Part shown: piece after piece, positions 54,050 through 62,006 of the stretch
Layout of the letters: each line of letters begins with the position of its first letter
How positions within the stretch are numbered: the first letter of the stretch is position 1
NCBI RefSeq assembly: GCF_036014215.1
Contig: NZ_CP107921.1
Coordinates: 2,861,501 to 2,925,500, forward strand
Direction: 5' to 3'
Length of the DNA: 64,000 nucleotides
Source of the DNA: Streptomyces sp. NBC_00440
GTDB taxonomy: Bacteria > Actinomycetota > Actinomycetes > Streptomycetales > Streptomycetaceae
Program-made: the position numbers and the translations under genes
The notes under the pieces: model-generated
What the model was told of the DNA's origin: nothing
Databases searched by the model: none
What the model saw: the letters and a program-made list of their open reading frames with translations, nothing else

Positions 54050-54994
54050 TTGGCCAGACCAATTGACCCCCAGACGTCGATGGCCGCACTCTTCGGCTCA
54101 CGGGTACGCAAGCTCCGTACGGCGGCGGGACTGACTCAAGTCGAACTGGGCGATATGACGCACGTGGTCAGCACCCGCATCACCCAGATCGAGCGCGCGT
54201 CCGGTGCGAAACCCGCATGGGAACTGACACAAGCACTGGACACCGCCCTGGTGGCGGACAACTTGCTGATCGACTTGTGGCCGTACGTGTACCGGGAGGC
54301 GTTTCCCAACTGGTCGCGGGCATTCATGGGGCACGCGGCACGTGCGGCTTCGATCCGCGAGTACGCATCGCACGCGGTGCCGGGCCTGTTGCAGACCCGG
54401 GAATACGCCCGAGCACTTCTGAGCGTCGGCCGCTCTCTCAAGAACGAGGAACACCTGGAGGAACGGCTCGCGGCCCGAATGGAGCGGCAGGAGCGCCTGG
54501 CTGCGCCCGATGCCCCCGAGCTGTGGGCGATTCTTGACGAGGCGGTCCTACGGCGTCCTGTCGGTGGCCCGGCTGTCATGCGGGCGCAGTTGAACCGCTT
54601 GCTGGAGGCGGCCGCAGAACCTCATATCACCGTGCAGGTACTGCCGTTCAGCCAGGGCGAGCATGACGTGATGGGCGGCTCCCTCACCGTTCTCGGTCTG
54701 CCGGACGGCGCCGAAGCCGCGTACACAGAAGGCGCGCATTACGGCCAGCTGATCGAGGAACCGGAAGAAGCCAGGCGTTTCGCGTTGACCTACGATCAAC
54801 TGCGGGCAGTGGCGCTGCCCCCGCTCATGTCACTGGACATGATCCGATCCGTCATGGAGGGCAACCACCGTGAAGCGAGTGTCCCGTCTCGATCTGACCG
54901 TCGCCGCCTGGCGCAGGAGCAGCTACAGCAATCAGGAGGGCGGCAACTGCGTGGAAGTGGCGGACGGATTCCCCGGCGTCGTCCCCGTCCGTGA
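54050..54994 (+). CDS. XRE family regulator with DUF5753
   Basis: A 314-residue protein. ALFGSRVRKLRTAAGLTQVELGDMTHVVSTRITQIERASGAKP is the helix-turn-helix. The DUF5753 region follows: AFMGHAARAASIREYASHAVPGLLQTREYARALL, then LWAILDEAVLRRPVGGPAVMRAQLNRLLEAA and VQVLPFSQGEHDVMGGSLTVL. TTG start. The last 40 residues are a basic low-complexity tail that overlaps the DUF397 gene in another frame. Such proteins are paired with DUF397 proteins in development-related regulation. Confidence 0.88.
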   Translation: MARPIDPQTSMAALFGSRVRKLRTAAGLTQVELGDMTHVVSTRITQIERASGAKPAWELTQALDTALVADNLLIDLWPYVYREAFPNWSRAFMGHAARAASIREYASHAVPGLLQTREYARALLSVGRSLKNEEHLEERLAARMERQERLAAPDAPELWAILDEAVLRRPVGGPAVMRAQLNRLLEAAAEPHITVQVLPFSQGEHDVMGGSLTVLGLPDGAEAAYTEGAHYGQLIEEPEEARRFALTYDQLRAVALPPLMSLDMIRSVMEGNHREASVPSRSDRRRLAQEQLQQSGGRQLRGSGGRIPRRRPRP

Positions 54995-55085
54995 CAGCAA
55001 GAACCCGGACGGCCCCGCCATGGCATTCCCCACCACCTCCTGGACCGCATTCATAACCGGCCTGAAGACGAACAACCACCGCTAG
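54870..55085 (+). CDS. DUF397 protein
   Basis: A 71-residue protein. WRRSSYSNQEGGNCVEVADGFPGVVPVRDSKNPDGPAMAFPTTSWTAFITGLK is the DUF397 domain (S-S-Y-S-x-x-x-G-x-N-C-V-E-V and V-R-D-S-K). GTG start at 54870 lies 125 bases inside the end of the XRE gene. It is probably a small partner of the XRE regulator, as elsewhere in Streptomyces. Confidence 0.9.
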   Translation: MKRVSRLDLTVAAWRRSSYSNQEGGNCVEVADGFPGVVPVRDSKNPDGPAMAFPTTSWTAFITGLKTNNHR

Positions 55086-55120
55086 CGACCCGGCCCGCCG
55101 CACCAGCCAACGCAACACCC

Positions 55121-55158
55121 GTGCGCGGCAGAGACAGCAAAAAGTCTCTGCCGCGCAC
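55121..55158 (+). terminator. Hairpin terminator after the DUF397 gene
   Basis: Perfect 15-base stem GTGCGCGGCAGAGAC / GTCTCTGCCGCGCAC with loop AGCAAAAA. It isolates the regulator pair from the toxin module. Confidence 0.85.
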
Positions 55159-55240
55159 GACTTGTTCAAGGGGCAATGTCCCGAGATTGAGCCTTCAAGA
55201 TCGCACGCGATACGGACCCGCTGATACGCAGGGAGACGGC

Positions 55241-55564
55241 ATGGGGGAATCAGAAACGGCAGCCGAGTTGAAGAAGCGCGCCGAGACACTCCGTTCAGCA
55301 GCACGGCGTGCGCGTACCGCCGCACATGGCCTTGGCAGCTATCTCGACAACGAGGTGAAGCAGGCTGCAGGCAGCGGAAAGGACCGAATAACGATATGGA
55401 AAGGACCCTACGCGGAATCCACCACTGCGAAGCTGCAAGCTCACAGTCGCACGCTCCACACCATGGCGAGTGACCTCGTCGCAGACGCCCGGCGCTGGGA
55501 CAGCGAAGCACGAAATCTCGACGAGCGCGCCAATCACGCCGCAAAGCACAAGAGCGGCCACTGA
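55241..55564 (+). CDS. WXG100-like helical protein of the toxin module
   Basis: A 107-residue, nearly all-helical protein with two long helices around IWKGPYAEST (Trp-Lys-Gly, the W-x-G turn). WXG100 proteins are ESX/type VII secretion substrates or partners. Its stop overlaps the start of the RNase-toxin gene (TGATG), so the two are coupled. The helix-turn-helix shape and genetic linkage support the assignment; the C-terminal secretion tail (Y-x-x-x-D/E) is not obvious. Confidence 0.72.
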   Translation: MGESETAAELKKRAETLRSAARRARTAAHGLGSYLDNEVKQAAGSGKDRITIWKGPYAESTTAKLQAHSRTLHTMASDLVADARRWDSEARNLDERANHAAKHKSGH

Positions 55565-56727
55565 TGGGATTCAGAGGGTTCGATGAGGGAAAAGTAGCGA
55601 AGCTCGCGGCGGATCTGGAGAAGGCGAGTGCCGGTGCGGGTTCGCTGCACCGCAGCATCGGCTCGATTCTGACCGACGCGCAGGAAGCGCTCGACCCCGG
55701 ACAACAGGCTACTCACAACCCGAATCTGCAGCGCGTACAAGAGACCTCTGCCGGCAGCGGGGTACTCCTACCGACCGCACCGGTCTCGACTTTCGCGGGC
55801 TTGCCCGGCTCACTCGGCGCGGAGCTGCACATCATGTCCGCAGAGATCAAGCTGCGCCTGCGCATGTTCGACGAAGCAAAAGGCCCCCACGGCTTCGGCG
55901 ACGGAATTTCCCCGGTTGACGCCTTCAACGGAATCACCACGCGCGCCAAGCCGGAACCGAAGCCGAAGAAGCGCTCCTGGTGGAAGAAGTGGGTGGTCGA
56001 CCCTCTCGAAGACACCGGCACCGAAGTCGCCAACGTCATGCAGGTGGCCTTCAGCCCTGATTCCCTCACCGGCGTCTTCGAAACTGCAACCGGCATCTGG
56101 TTGATGTCTGTTGGCGTTGGCGGGGAGTTCGGTGGCGCAGCCCTCGATGCCACCGGCGTAGGCGCTCTTGCCGGTGTCCCGGTGAATGTCGTCAGCGGCG
56201 CAGCCATCACGGGCGGCGGCGCTCTGACCTACAAGGGCTTCGACGACTTCATCACGGCGATGTCCGAGGGTGACTACAACGCCTGGAATCGCGCCAGCCG
56301 CAAGGGGCCAAAGCCACCCCAGCCCCGGGAAGCCGACCCACTTGAGGACGAAGGGTACGGGGGCCATGGGGTCACCAAGCATGTAGGTCGCAGCGAAAAG
56401 CAAATGCGAGATCGATTCGGAGAGGAAAAGAAGAAGATCAAGAGTGTTTCGACGTACAAAAACACCGCCGATGCACAAAGGTTCGCTCAGCGGGCTATCG
56501 ATTCCAACAAACAAGAAATCAGCAATTGGCTGAAGAAGGATAAGATAACAAAACCGGAGCATTTCGATGTCGAGGACACTGGCGAGGTAACCGGCCGGTC
56601 ACTGTCCCGCAAGGACTGGCAGGATGGCAAGGGGTCCAGAGAGGTTCGCAGCGCACGTGTCGTCCTGAAGGCCGATCCGAGTGCGCCCGGTGGATATTAC
56701 ATCCTCACCACCTTCCCCATACCCTGA
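55564..56727 (+). CDS. Polymorphic toxin with C-terminal RNase A-like (CdiA-CT) domain
   Basis: A 387-residue protein. Residues 1-125 are helical, resembling WXG/LXG-type delivery regions. A Pro/Lys-rich linker (128-145) and a Gly/Ala-rich hydrophobic region (about 175-220) follow. The C-terminal domain (262-387) starts GYGGHGVTKHVGRSEKQMRDRF and ends GGYYILTTFPIP, the pattern of bacterial RNase A-like toxins. H273 and R284 are 11 residues apart, as in CdiA-CT; T382 is present, but the catalytic Tyr position holds F384. The DNA is A-richer from about 56390. The next gene encodes the likely immunity protein. Confidence 0.82.
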   Translation: MGFRGFDEGKVAKLAADLEKASAGAGSLHRSIGSILTDAQEALDPGQQATHNPNLQRVQETSAGSGVLLPTAPVSTFAGLPGSLGAELHIMSAEIKLRLRMFDEAKGPHGFGDGISPVDAFNGITTRAKPEPKPKKRSWWKKWVVDPLEDTGTEVANVMQVAFSPDSLTGVFETATGIWLMSVGVGGEFGGAALDATGVGALAGVPVNVVSGAAITGGGALTYKGFDDFITAMSEGDYNAWNRASRKGPKPPQPREADPLEDEGYGGHGVTKHVGRSEKQMRDRFGEEKKKIKSVSTYKNTADAQRFAQRAIDSNKQEISNWLKKDKITKPEHFDVEDTGEVTGRSLSRKDWQDGKGSREVRSARVVLKADPSAPGGYYILTTFPIP

Positions 56728-56770
56728 CCGGGCATCCATGCAGAGCAGCGGCAACTGATGGGAAAGCTCA

Positions 56771-57532
56771 ATGACTCAACCCGATATTTTCGATGATGAC
56801 GCACCGTGGGCAGAGTGGCTGCCAGAACTGCGGCTCATTCTTTTTGCGTACTCGTCCGTGAGATACGAAAACGCCTACACAGATACCGATGAAGCCCCGT
56901 CAAAGGCGATGCGAAGCTATCTACGGATGGCCACGTACTACCCCGGCCGAGCATTCCGGGTATCCCGCGAGATCCTGGACGTACTCAAGTACGGCCTCGA
57001 CGAGGCCGATGTGGCATCCAATCTGGCTTCCATGCCACCCATGATCACCCCGCCCGGCCGCACCCGCGAAGAGTGCCTCATCGCCATGCTTCCGCACCTG
57101 GCAGCCTTCACCGAAGGCGGCGAAGTAGCAGAGCCCGCAGTCCCCGAAACGAACTGGGAGTGGCGACAGCGTCTGCCGAACCTCTCCAGCCTCCTTGGCG
57201 GATCCTTTCACCGGGATATCGAGGATCCATACGATGTTGTACTCGACGAATACGCCAATGCAGGAAGCAGCGAAGGCGATCATGAGACTGCGGCGGCCGC
57301 CCATGAGATCGCCGAGCTGCTCACCATCTGCCCCGACGAGGACACCGTGGAAGCGGCAGTTGAGGCCCTCGGTTGCGACCTCATGCCACCTGAGGGCCAG
57401 ACCTACACACAGTGGATGGAACACATGGCCGAGAGGCTCAACAACCATCTGAAGGAAGTGAATTACCAACCCCCAGTAGGCCTGAACCCGGCATACCCAC
57501 CACACGACAAACGCGCAGCCATCCACCAATAG
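56771..57532 (+). CDS. Two-domain CdiI-like immunity protein
   Basis: A 253-residue protein. Residues 135-225 match the CdiI immunity pattern: LPNLSSLLGGSFHRDI, then a helical region, LLTICPDEDTVEAAVEALGCDLMPPEGQTYTQWM. Residues 17-112 look like a second, degenerate copy (LPELRLILFAYSSVRYENAY, then EILDVLKYGLDEADVASNLASM and ITPPGRTREECLIAML). So it is either a fused pair of immunity domains or an immunity domain with a divergent partner. It lies 43 bases after the toxin gene. Cytoplasmic, acidic. Confidence 0.75.
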   Translation: MTQPDIFDDDAPWAEWLPELRLILFAYSSVRYENAYTDTDEAPSKAMRSYLRMATYYPGRAFRVSREILDVLKYGLDEADVASNLASMPPMITPPGRTREECLIAMLPHLAAFTEGGEVAEPAVPETNWEWRQRLPNLSSLLGGSFHRDIEDPYDVVLDEYANAGSSEGDHETAAAAHEIAELLTICPDEDTVEAAVEALGCDLMPPEGQTYTQWMEHMAERLNNHLKEVNYQPPVGLNPAYPPHDKRAAIHQ

Positions 57533-57580
57533 GCGACGGATGCGGGGCGCACAAGAGCGGAGTCTCGGCGCGCCCGGCCC

Positions 57581-59362
57581 TCACCGCATCCGCGTCGCCC
57601 ACTCCTGGACCTTCGCGATGCGCTCCTTCAGCTGGCCTGCGGTCGCCTCCGCGCTCGGTGGGCCCCCGCAGGTGCGGCGCAGCTCCGTGTGGATCACGCC
57701 GTGCGGTTTGCCGCTCTGGTGGGTGTAGGCCGAGACCATCGTGTTGAGCTGCTTGCGCAGTTCGAGCAGTTGCTTGTGCGTGACGACCGGGCGCGCTTCG
57801 GCGGCCTTCTCCAGCAGGTCGGCCTCCTCGGCCGGCTTCTGGCGGCTGTGTGCGATCTGCCGGGTCTGCCGCTTCTGGAGGAGCAGCTGGACCTGGTCCG
57901 GTTCCAGCAGGCCGGGGATGCCGAGGTAGTCCTGCTCCTCCTCGCTGCCCGGGTGGGCCTGCATCCCGAATTCGGCGCCGTCGTACAGCACCCGGTCGAA
58001 GACCGCGTCGGATTCGAGTGCCTCGAAGGGCAGTTGCTCCTCGGTCTCCTCGTCCTCCAGCTTCTCCGCGTCGGCGAGGAGCTTGTCCTCCTCCGCGAAC
58101 GGGTTCTCCTCGTCACTGCCCTTCTTGGGCTTGTCGAGTACGTGGTCCCGTTCGACCTCCATCTCGTTCGCGAAGTCGAGGAGCATCGGGATCGTCGGCA
58201 CGAAGACGGACGCGGTCTCGCCGCGCCTGCGGGAGCGTACGAAACGGCCCACGGCCTGGGCGAAGAAGAGCGGTGTCGAGATGGTGGTGGCGTACACGCC
58301 GACGGCGAGGCGCGGTACGTCGACGCCCTCCGACACCATCCGGACCGCGACCATCCACCGGGACTCGTCGGCGGCGAACTGGTCGATCTTCTTCGACGCA
58401 GCCTTCTCGTCGGAGAGCACGACGGCGGGCCGGTCACCGGTGATCTTCCGGAGGATCTTGGCGTACTCGCGGGCGGTGTCCTGGTCGGAGGCGATGACCA
58501 GACCGCCGGCGTCCGGGATGCCCTTGCGGACCTCGGTGAGCCGCTGGTCGGCGGCGCGCAGCACGTTCGGGATCCACTCACCGGTCGGCGCGAGCGCGGT
58601 GCGCCAGGCCTGGCCGATCGCGTCCTTGGTCATCGGTTCGCCGAGCCGGGCGGCGATCTCGTCGCCGGCCTTGGTGCGCCAGCGCATGTTGCCGCTGTAG
58701 CTGAGGAAGATCACGGGGCGGACGACGCCGTCGGCAAGCGCATTGCCGTAGCCGTACGTGTAGTCGGCGGAGGAGCGCCGGATACCGTCGTTGCCCTCCT
58801 CGTACGTGACGAAGGGGATCGGGTTGGTGTCCGAGCGGAACGGCGTACCGGTCAGCGCGAGCCGCCGGGTCGCCGGGTCGAACGCCTCCTGGCACGCCTC
58901 GCCCCAGGACTTGCTGTCGCCCGCGTGGTGGATCTCGTCCAGGATCACGAGGGTCTTGCGCTGCTCGCAGCGGTTGCGGTGCAGCATCGGGCGCACGCCG
59001 ACACCGGCGTAGGTGACGGCGACGCCGTCGTAGTCCTTGCTCAGGGGGCCCGCGCTGTAGTCCGGGTCGAGCTTGATCCCTATCCGGGCCGCGGCCTCCG
59101 CCCACTGCTTCTTCAGATGCTCCGTCGGCGCGACGACAGTGATCTGCTGCACGACGTGGTGGTGCAGCAGCCAGGACGCGAGGGTCAGCGCGAAGGTGGT
59201 CTTCCCGGCGCCGGGGGTCGCGACCGCGAGGAAGTCACGGGGCTGCTCATGGAGGTAGCGCTCCAGGGCGCCTTCCTGCCAGGCACGCAGCTTGCTCGCG
59301 GTGCCCCAGGGGGCGCGGCCGGGGAAGGCGGGTGAGAGGTGGTGGGAGGCGGTAGTAGTCAC
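57581..59362 (-). CDS. DEAD/DEAH-box helicase (superfamily II)
   Basis: A 593-residue helicase. LRAWQEGALERYL is the Q-like motif, FLAVATPGAGKTTFALTLA the Walker A, VILDEIHHAGD the DEIH box, and LALTGTPFR motif III. SDQDTAREYAKIL, VAVRMVSEGVDVPRLAVGVYAT and FFAQAVGRFVRS give motifs IV-VI. The C-terminal 150 residues are acidic, then helical. Such proteins are housekeeping-type nucleic-acid ATPases in Streptomyces. GTG start. It ends 48 bases from the immunity gene, so they are convergent. Confidence 0.92.
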   Translation of the reverse strand: MTTTASHHLSPAFPGRAPWGTASKLRAWQEGALERYLHEQPRDFLAVATPGAGKTTFALTLASWLLHHHVVQQITVVAPTEHLKKQWAEAAARIGIKLDPDYSAGPLSKDYDGVAVTYAGVGVRPMLHRNRCEQRKTLVILDEIHHAGDSKSWGEACQEAFDPATRRLALTGTPFRSDTNPIPFVTYEEGNDGIRRSSADYTYGYGNALADGVVRPVIFLSYSGNMRWRTKAGDEIAARLGEPMTKDAIGQAWRTALAPTGEWIPNVLRAADQRLTEVRKGIPDAGGLVIASDQDTAREYAKILRKITGDRPAVVLSDEKAASKKIDQFAADESRWMVAVRMVSEGVDVPRLAVGVYATTISTPLFFAQAVGRFVRSRRRGETASVFVPTIPMLLDFANEMEVERDHVLDKPKKGSDEENPFAEEDKLLADAEKLEDEETEEQLPFEALESDAVFDRVLYDGAEFGMQAHPGSEEEQDYLGIPGLLEPDQVQLLLQKRQTRQIAHSRQKPAEEADLLEKAAEARPVVTHKQLLELRKQLNTMVSAYTHQSGKPHGVIHTELRRTCGGPPSAEATAGQLKERIAKVQEWATRMR

Positions 59363-59501
59363 GGTCTCCGTCGGTTCTCAGAGGTGCACGGGGCGGCGGT
59401 ACGACAACCGGGCCACCCTACCTGTGGCCGGGTTGGGCCCCGGCGCGAACGGCGCCGCCCGTGCACGATGAGACCCGGCTCACGCTCCTACGGAACCGGG
59501 C

Positions 59502-59882
59502 TCACTCCGCCAGGGCGCGCAGCTCCCGGGAGATCTCCTTGACTTCTTCCGTACGCCCGGCGGCCACCGCGACCACGAGTCGCTCGGCCGCGTCGATGTC
59601 GGGCCGTAGCTGCACGCCGTTCATGGCCAGGAAGACGGCACAGGAGACCCAGGCCGTGCGCTTGTTCCCGTCGATGAAGGGGTGGTTGATGGCCAGCGAC
59701 TGGAGCAGCGAACCCGCCTTGTCGAACAGGTCGGGGTACGCCTCCTGACCGAACATCGACGCCGAAGGGCGGTGCACGGCCGAATCCAGAAGCCCGGCAT
59801 CCCGCAGGACGACGTCCTGGTCATCGACGGCGTGGGCCGCGATGGCCAGGCCGTCTTCGGTCGACAGGTATACGTGACTCAC
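59502..59882 (-). CDS. Doc-type Fic toxin
   Basis: A 126-residue protein with the Doc/Fic motif HPFIDGNKRTAW (H-x-F-x-D-G-N-K-R). Doc phosphorylates elongation factor Tu; Fic relatives AMPylate targets. The GTG start overlaps the antitoxin stop by four bases (GTGA), defining a two-gene module. The N-terminal VYLSTEDGLAIAAHAV is the usual Doc start. The active-site loop is intact, so the toxin is probably functional. Confidence 0.92.
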   Translation of the reverse strand: MSHVYLSTEDGLAIAAHAVDDQDVVLRDAGLLDSAVHRPSASMFGQEAYPDLFDKAGSLLQSLAINHPFIDGNKRTAWVSCAVFLAMNGVQLRPDIDAAERLVVAVAAGRTEEVKEISRELRALAE

Positions 59883-60079
59883 TTGAGCCGCTCCAACAGC
59901 TCGGACCACTTGGCGACCTGCTCTTTGGCCGTTTCGCGCACGATGGCCTCATGGGCGGTCCTGGCCAGGTAGTCGTCCACAGCCCGGAGCAGGAGGGCGT
60001 GCATGCTGACGCCCTCCTGCTCGGCACGCTTCTTGAGCGCTTCGGTCTGATCGTCGCGGAGACGCAGGTTGGTAGCCAT
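59879..60079 (-). CDS. Ribbon-helix-helix antitoxin of the Doc module
   Basis: A 66-residue protein with a ribbon-helix-helix start (MATNLRLRDDQTEALKKRAEQEGVSMHALLLRAVDDYLAR) and a helical C-terminal part (ETAKEQVAKWSELLERLK) that probably covers the toxin. First gene of the TA pair; the ATG lies just after two GGTACC sites, fitting autoregulation. Confidence 0.88.
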   Translation of the reverse strand: MATNLRLRDDQTEALKKRAEQEGVSMHALLLRAVDDYLARTAHEAIVRETAKEQVAKWSELLERLK

Positions 60080-60085
60080 ACCAAA

Positions 60086-60118
60086 ACGGTACCAACGGTG
60101 GGGTCAATCCGGTACCAC
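60086..60118 (-). promoter_or_regulatory. Paired GGTACC sites upstream of the toxin-antitoxin pair
   Basis: TGGTACCG occurs twice, at 60088 and 60111, in the 39-base gap before the antitoxin. Spacing of 23 bases (about two turns) suits a ribbon-helix-helix dimer-of-dimers operator. The MFS stop lies at the far edge. Confidence 0.5.
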
Positions 60119-61570
60119 TCAGTCGGCCCGCAGCCGCGTCGCCACCCAAGCCCCCGCCAGCGCCACCGCCGCCATCGGCAGGAACACCGCCGCGAACGCC
60201 GCCGGGTGCGGGGCGGAGGCCCCGTCGTGCAGGGCGCCGACCGCTCCCCCGCCCAGCGCCGCGAAGGCCGCGCCGCCCGCCGCCAGCATCAGGACGTTCG
60301 AGAGACCGTCGGACATCTGCAGGGCGGCAGAGTTCGCGCCCGCCTCCTCCGGGGCCGACAGCTTCAGCATCATCACGCTCGTCGACGCGATGACCGTGCC
60401 CATGCCGTAGCAGCCGAACGCCCACGCCACCGCGACCGTCCAGGCCGGGACGGAGTGGATCAGGACACTCGGCGCGGTCAGGATGGCCGCCGCCACGAGG
60501 ATCATCCCGATGACGATCAGCCGCTGCCGGTACGGCTCCATGCGCGGCCGTGACTGTACGAACGAGCCGAGCGCCCAGGTGCCGCCGCCGGCCGCCAGCG
60601 AGAGTCCTGCCAGCGTCGGCGAGAGCCCCCGCTGGGTGACCAGCATCAGCGGTACGAAACTCTCGGCCGCGATGAACGACCCCGCGGCGATCCCGCGCAG
60701 CAGCACCACGGAAGGCAGCCCGCGCGCAGCCCGGCAGGTGCCGCGCGGCAGCAGTCCGAGCACCGCGGGGACCAGCAGCGCCGCGCCCGCCACCGCGGGG
60801 ATCAGCGAAAGCCACCGCAGGTCCTCGCCCGCGTACTGGAGCAGACCGGCCCCCACCGAGATCCCGAGCGCGAGGCGGATGCGCCGCCGGTCGAAGCCGG
60901 GCGGCGGTACGGAGGGGTCGGCCGGGCCCGCGGCCGTCCGGCGGATCGCGGGCAGCGCGAGGGCGAGCGGCGGCACCACCAGGACCGGGATGGCGATGAA
61001 GACCCAGCGCCAGCCGAGGTGTTCGGTGACCGTGCCGGCCGCGAGGGGTCCGACGACGGAGGGGATCACCCAGCTCGCGGCGAAGGCGGCCATGATCGAG
61101 GGCCGCAGCCGCTCGGAGTAGGCGCGGCTGACGACGACGTACAGCGCGACGATGACGAGCCCGCCGCCGAGCCCCTGCACCGCGCGCCCGGCCACGAAGA
61201 TCCACATCGAGGACGCGGTACCGGAGAGCAGCAGTCCGGCCGCGAAGGCGGCGATCCCGGTGGCCAGGGGCCGCAACGGCCCGTTCCGGTCGGCCCACTG
61301 GCCGGAGAGGACCATCGCGAAGAGCGAGGTGGTGAAGTACGCGGAGAACGCGAAGGCGTAGAGCGCGACGCCGTGCAGCTCCCGCGCGGCGACGGGCATC
61401 GCGGTGCCGACGGCGGTCGCCTCGAAGGCGATGAGCAGGACGACGGTGACGATGCCGATACTGAGCGCCCGGTGCGCGCTGCCGAGAATCCCGCCGGTCA
61501 CGGGGGCGGAAGTGCCGTCGGGCAGGTCGGGGGATGCGACCTCGGCGTCGCGGGATTCCAGGGCGGTCAT
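60119..61570 (-). CDS. MFS drug-efflux-type transporter
   Basis: A 483-residue major-facilitator protein. FEATAVGTAMPVAARELHG is the helix-1 hallmark of the DHA2-like branch, GQWADRNGPLRP the 2-3 loop, and GRAVQGLGGGLVIVALYVV the helix-4 motif. Around 14 hydrophobic segments can be drawn. DHA2 relatives export toxic compounds. No regulator lies adjacent. The ATG overlaps no neighbour. Confidence 0.88.
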   Translation of the reverse strand: MTALESRDAEVASPDLPDGTSAPVTGGILGSAHRALSIGIVTVVLLIAFEATAVGTAMPVAARELHGVALYAFAFSAYFTTSLFAMVLSGQWADRNGPLRPLATGIAAFAAGLLLSGTASSMWIFVAGRAVQGLGGGLVIVALYVVVSRAYSERLRPSIMAAFAASWVIPSVVGPLAAGTVTEHLGWRWVFIAIPVLVVPPLALALPAIRRTAAGPADPSVPPPGFDRRRIRLALGISVGAGLLQYAGEDLRWLSLIPAVAGAALLVPAVLGLLPRGTCRAARGLPSVVLLRGIAAGSFIAAESFVPLMLVTQRGLSPTLAGLSLAAGGGTWALGSFVQSRPRMEPYRQRLIVIGMILVAAAILTAPSVLIHSVPAWTVAVAWAFGCYGMGTVIASTSVMMLKLSAPEEAGANSAALQMSDGLSNVLMLAAGGAAFAALGGGAVGALHDGASAPHPAAFAAVFLPMAAVALAGAWVATRLRAD

Positions 61571-61771
61571 GAGACCACAGTAAGGGGCGAACGGCCGGAT
61601 GAACCCTGTCGGAGGGACGGGCCGGACTGGTCCGTTGGTCGTACGACCATGAACGGGGTGTGGCAGTCACGTTGCGGGACGGCCCGCGGTCTTGAGGCGG
61701 GGGCGCGGGGGACCTACGGTCGGCGTACTGGATCGGTTCCGAACGCACGAACGGAGCGGTTCCGGTGGCTT

Positions 61772-61843
61772 GGCCGTGTGCCCGAGTGGTTTAGGGGCTC
61801 GCCTGCAAAGCGAGTTACGTGGGTTCGATTCCCGCCACGGCCT
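61772..61843 (+). tRNA. tRNA-Cys (anticodon GCA)
   Basis: Acceptor GGCCGTG pairs with CACGGCC and T73 is the Cys-type discriminator. The anticodon stem CTCGC/GCGAG encloses CTGCAAA with anticodon GCA, and the T arm contains TTCGATT. CCA is not encoded. Confidence 0.95.
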
Positions 61844-61869
61844 CTGTGTACGAGGACGCCCCCGTGCCC

Positions 61870-61942
61870 CCGTCGTTCGGGCCGGGGGCACAGGGGTCGC
61901 CCCCCCGTTCTCCGGGCCGGGGGCACCGGGGTCACCCCCTAC
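61870..61942. repeat. Two degenerate GGGCCGGGGGCAC repeats after tRNA-Cys
   Basis: Two approximately 33-base copies with core GGGCCGGGGGCAC and GGGGTC lie in the gap before the DUF1269 gene. They are rich in G and C runs and have no coding pattern. Confidence 0.55.
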
Positions 61943-62006
61943 GCGGAAGCCCTCCGCCCTGCTGCTCCCGGTCGGGGCCCGGGGGGCGCCCCCAACGTAA
62001 GCCCCC

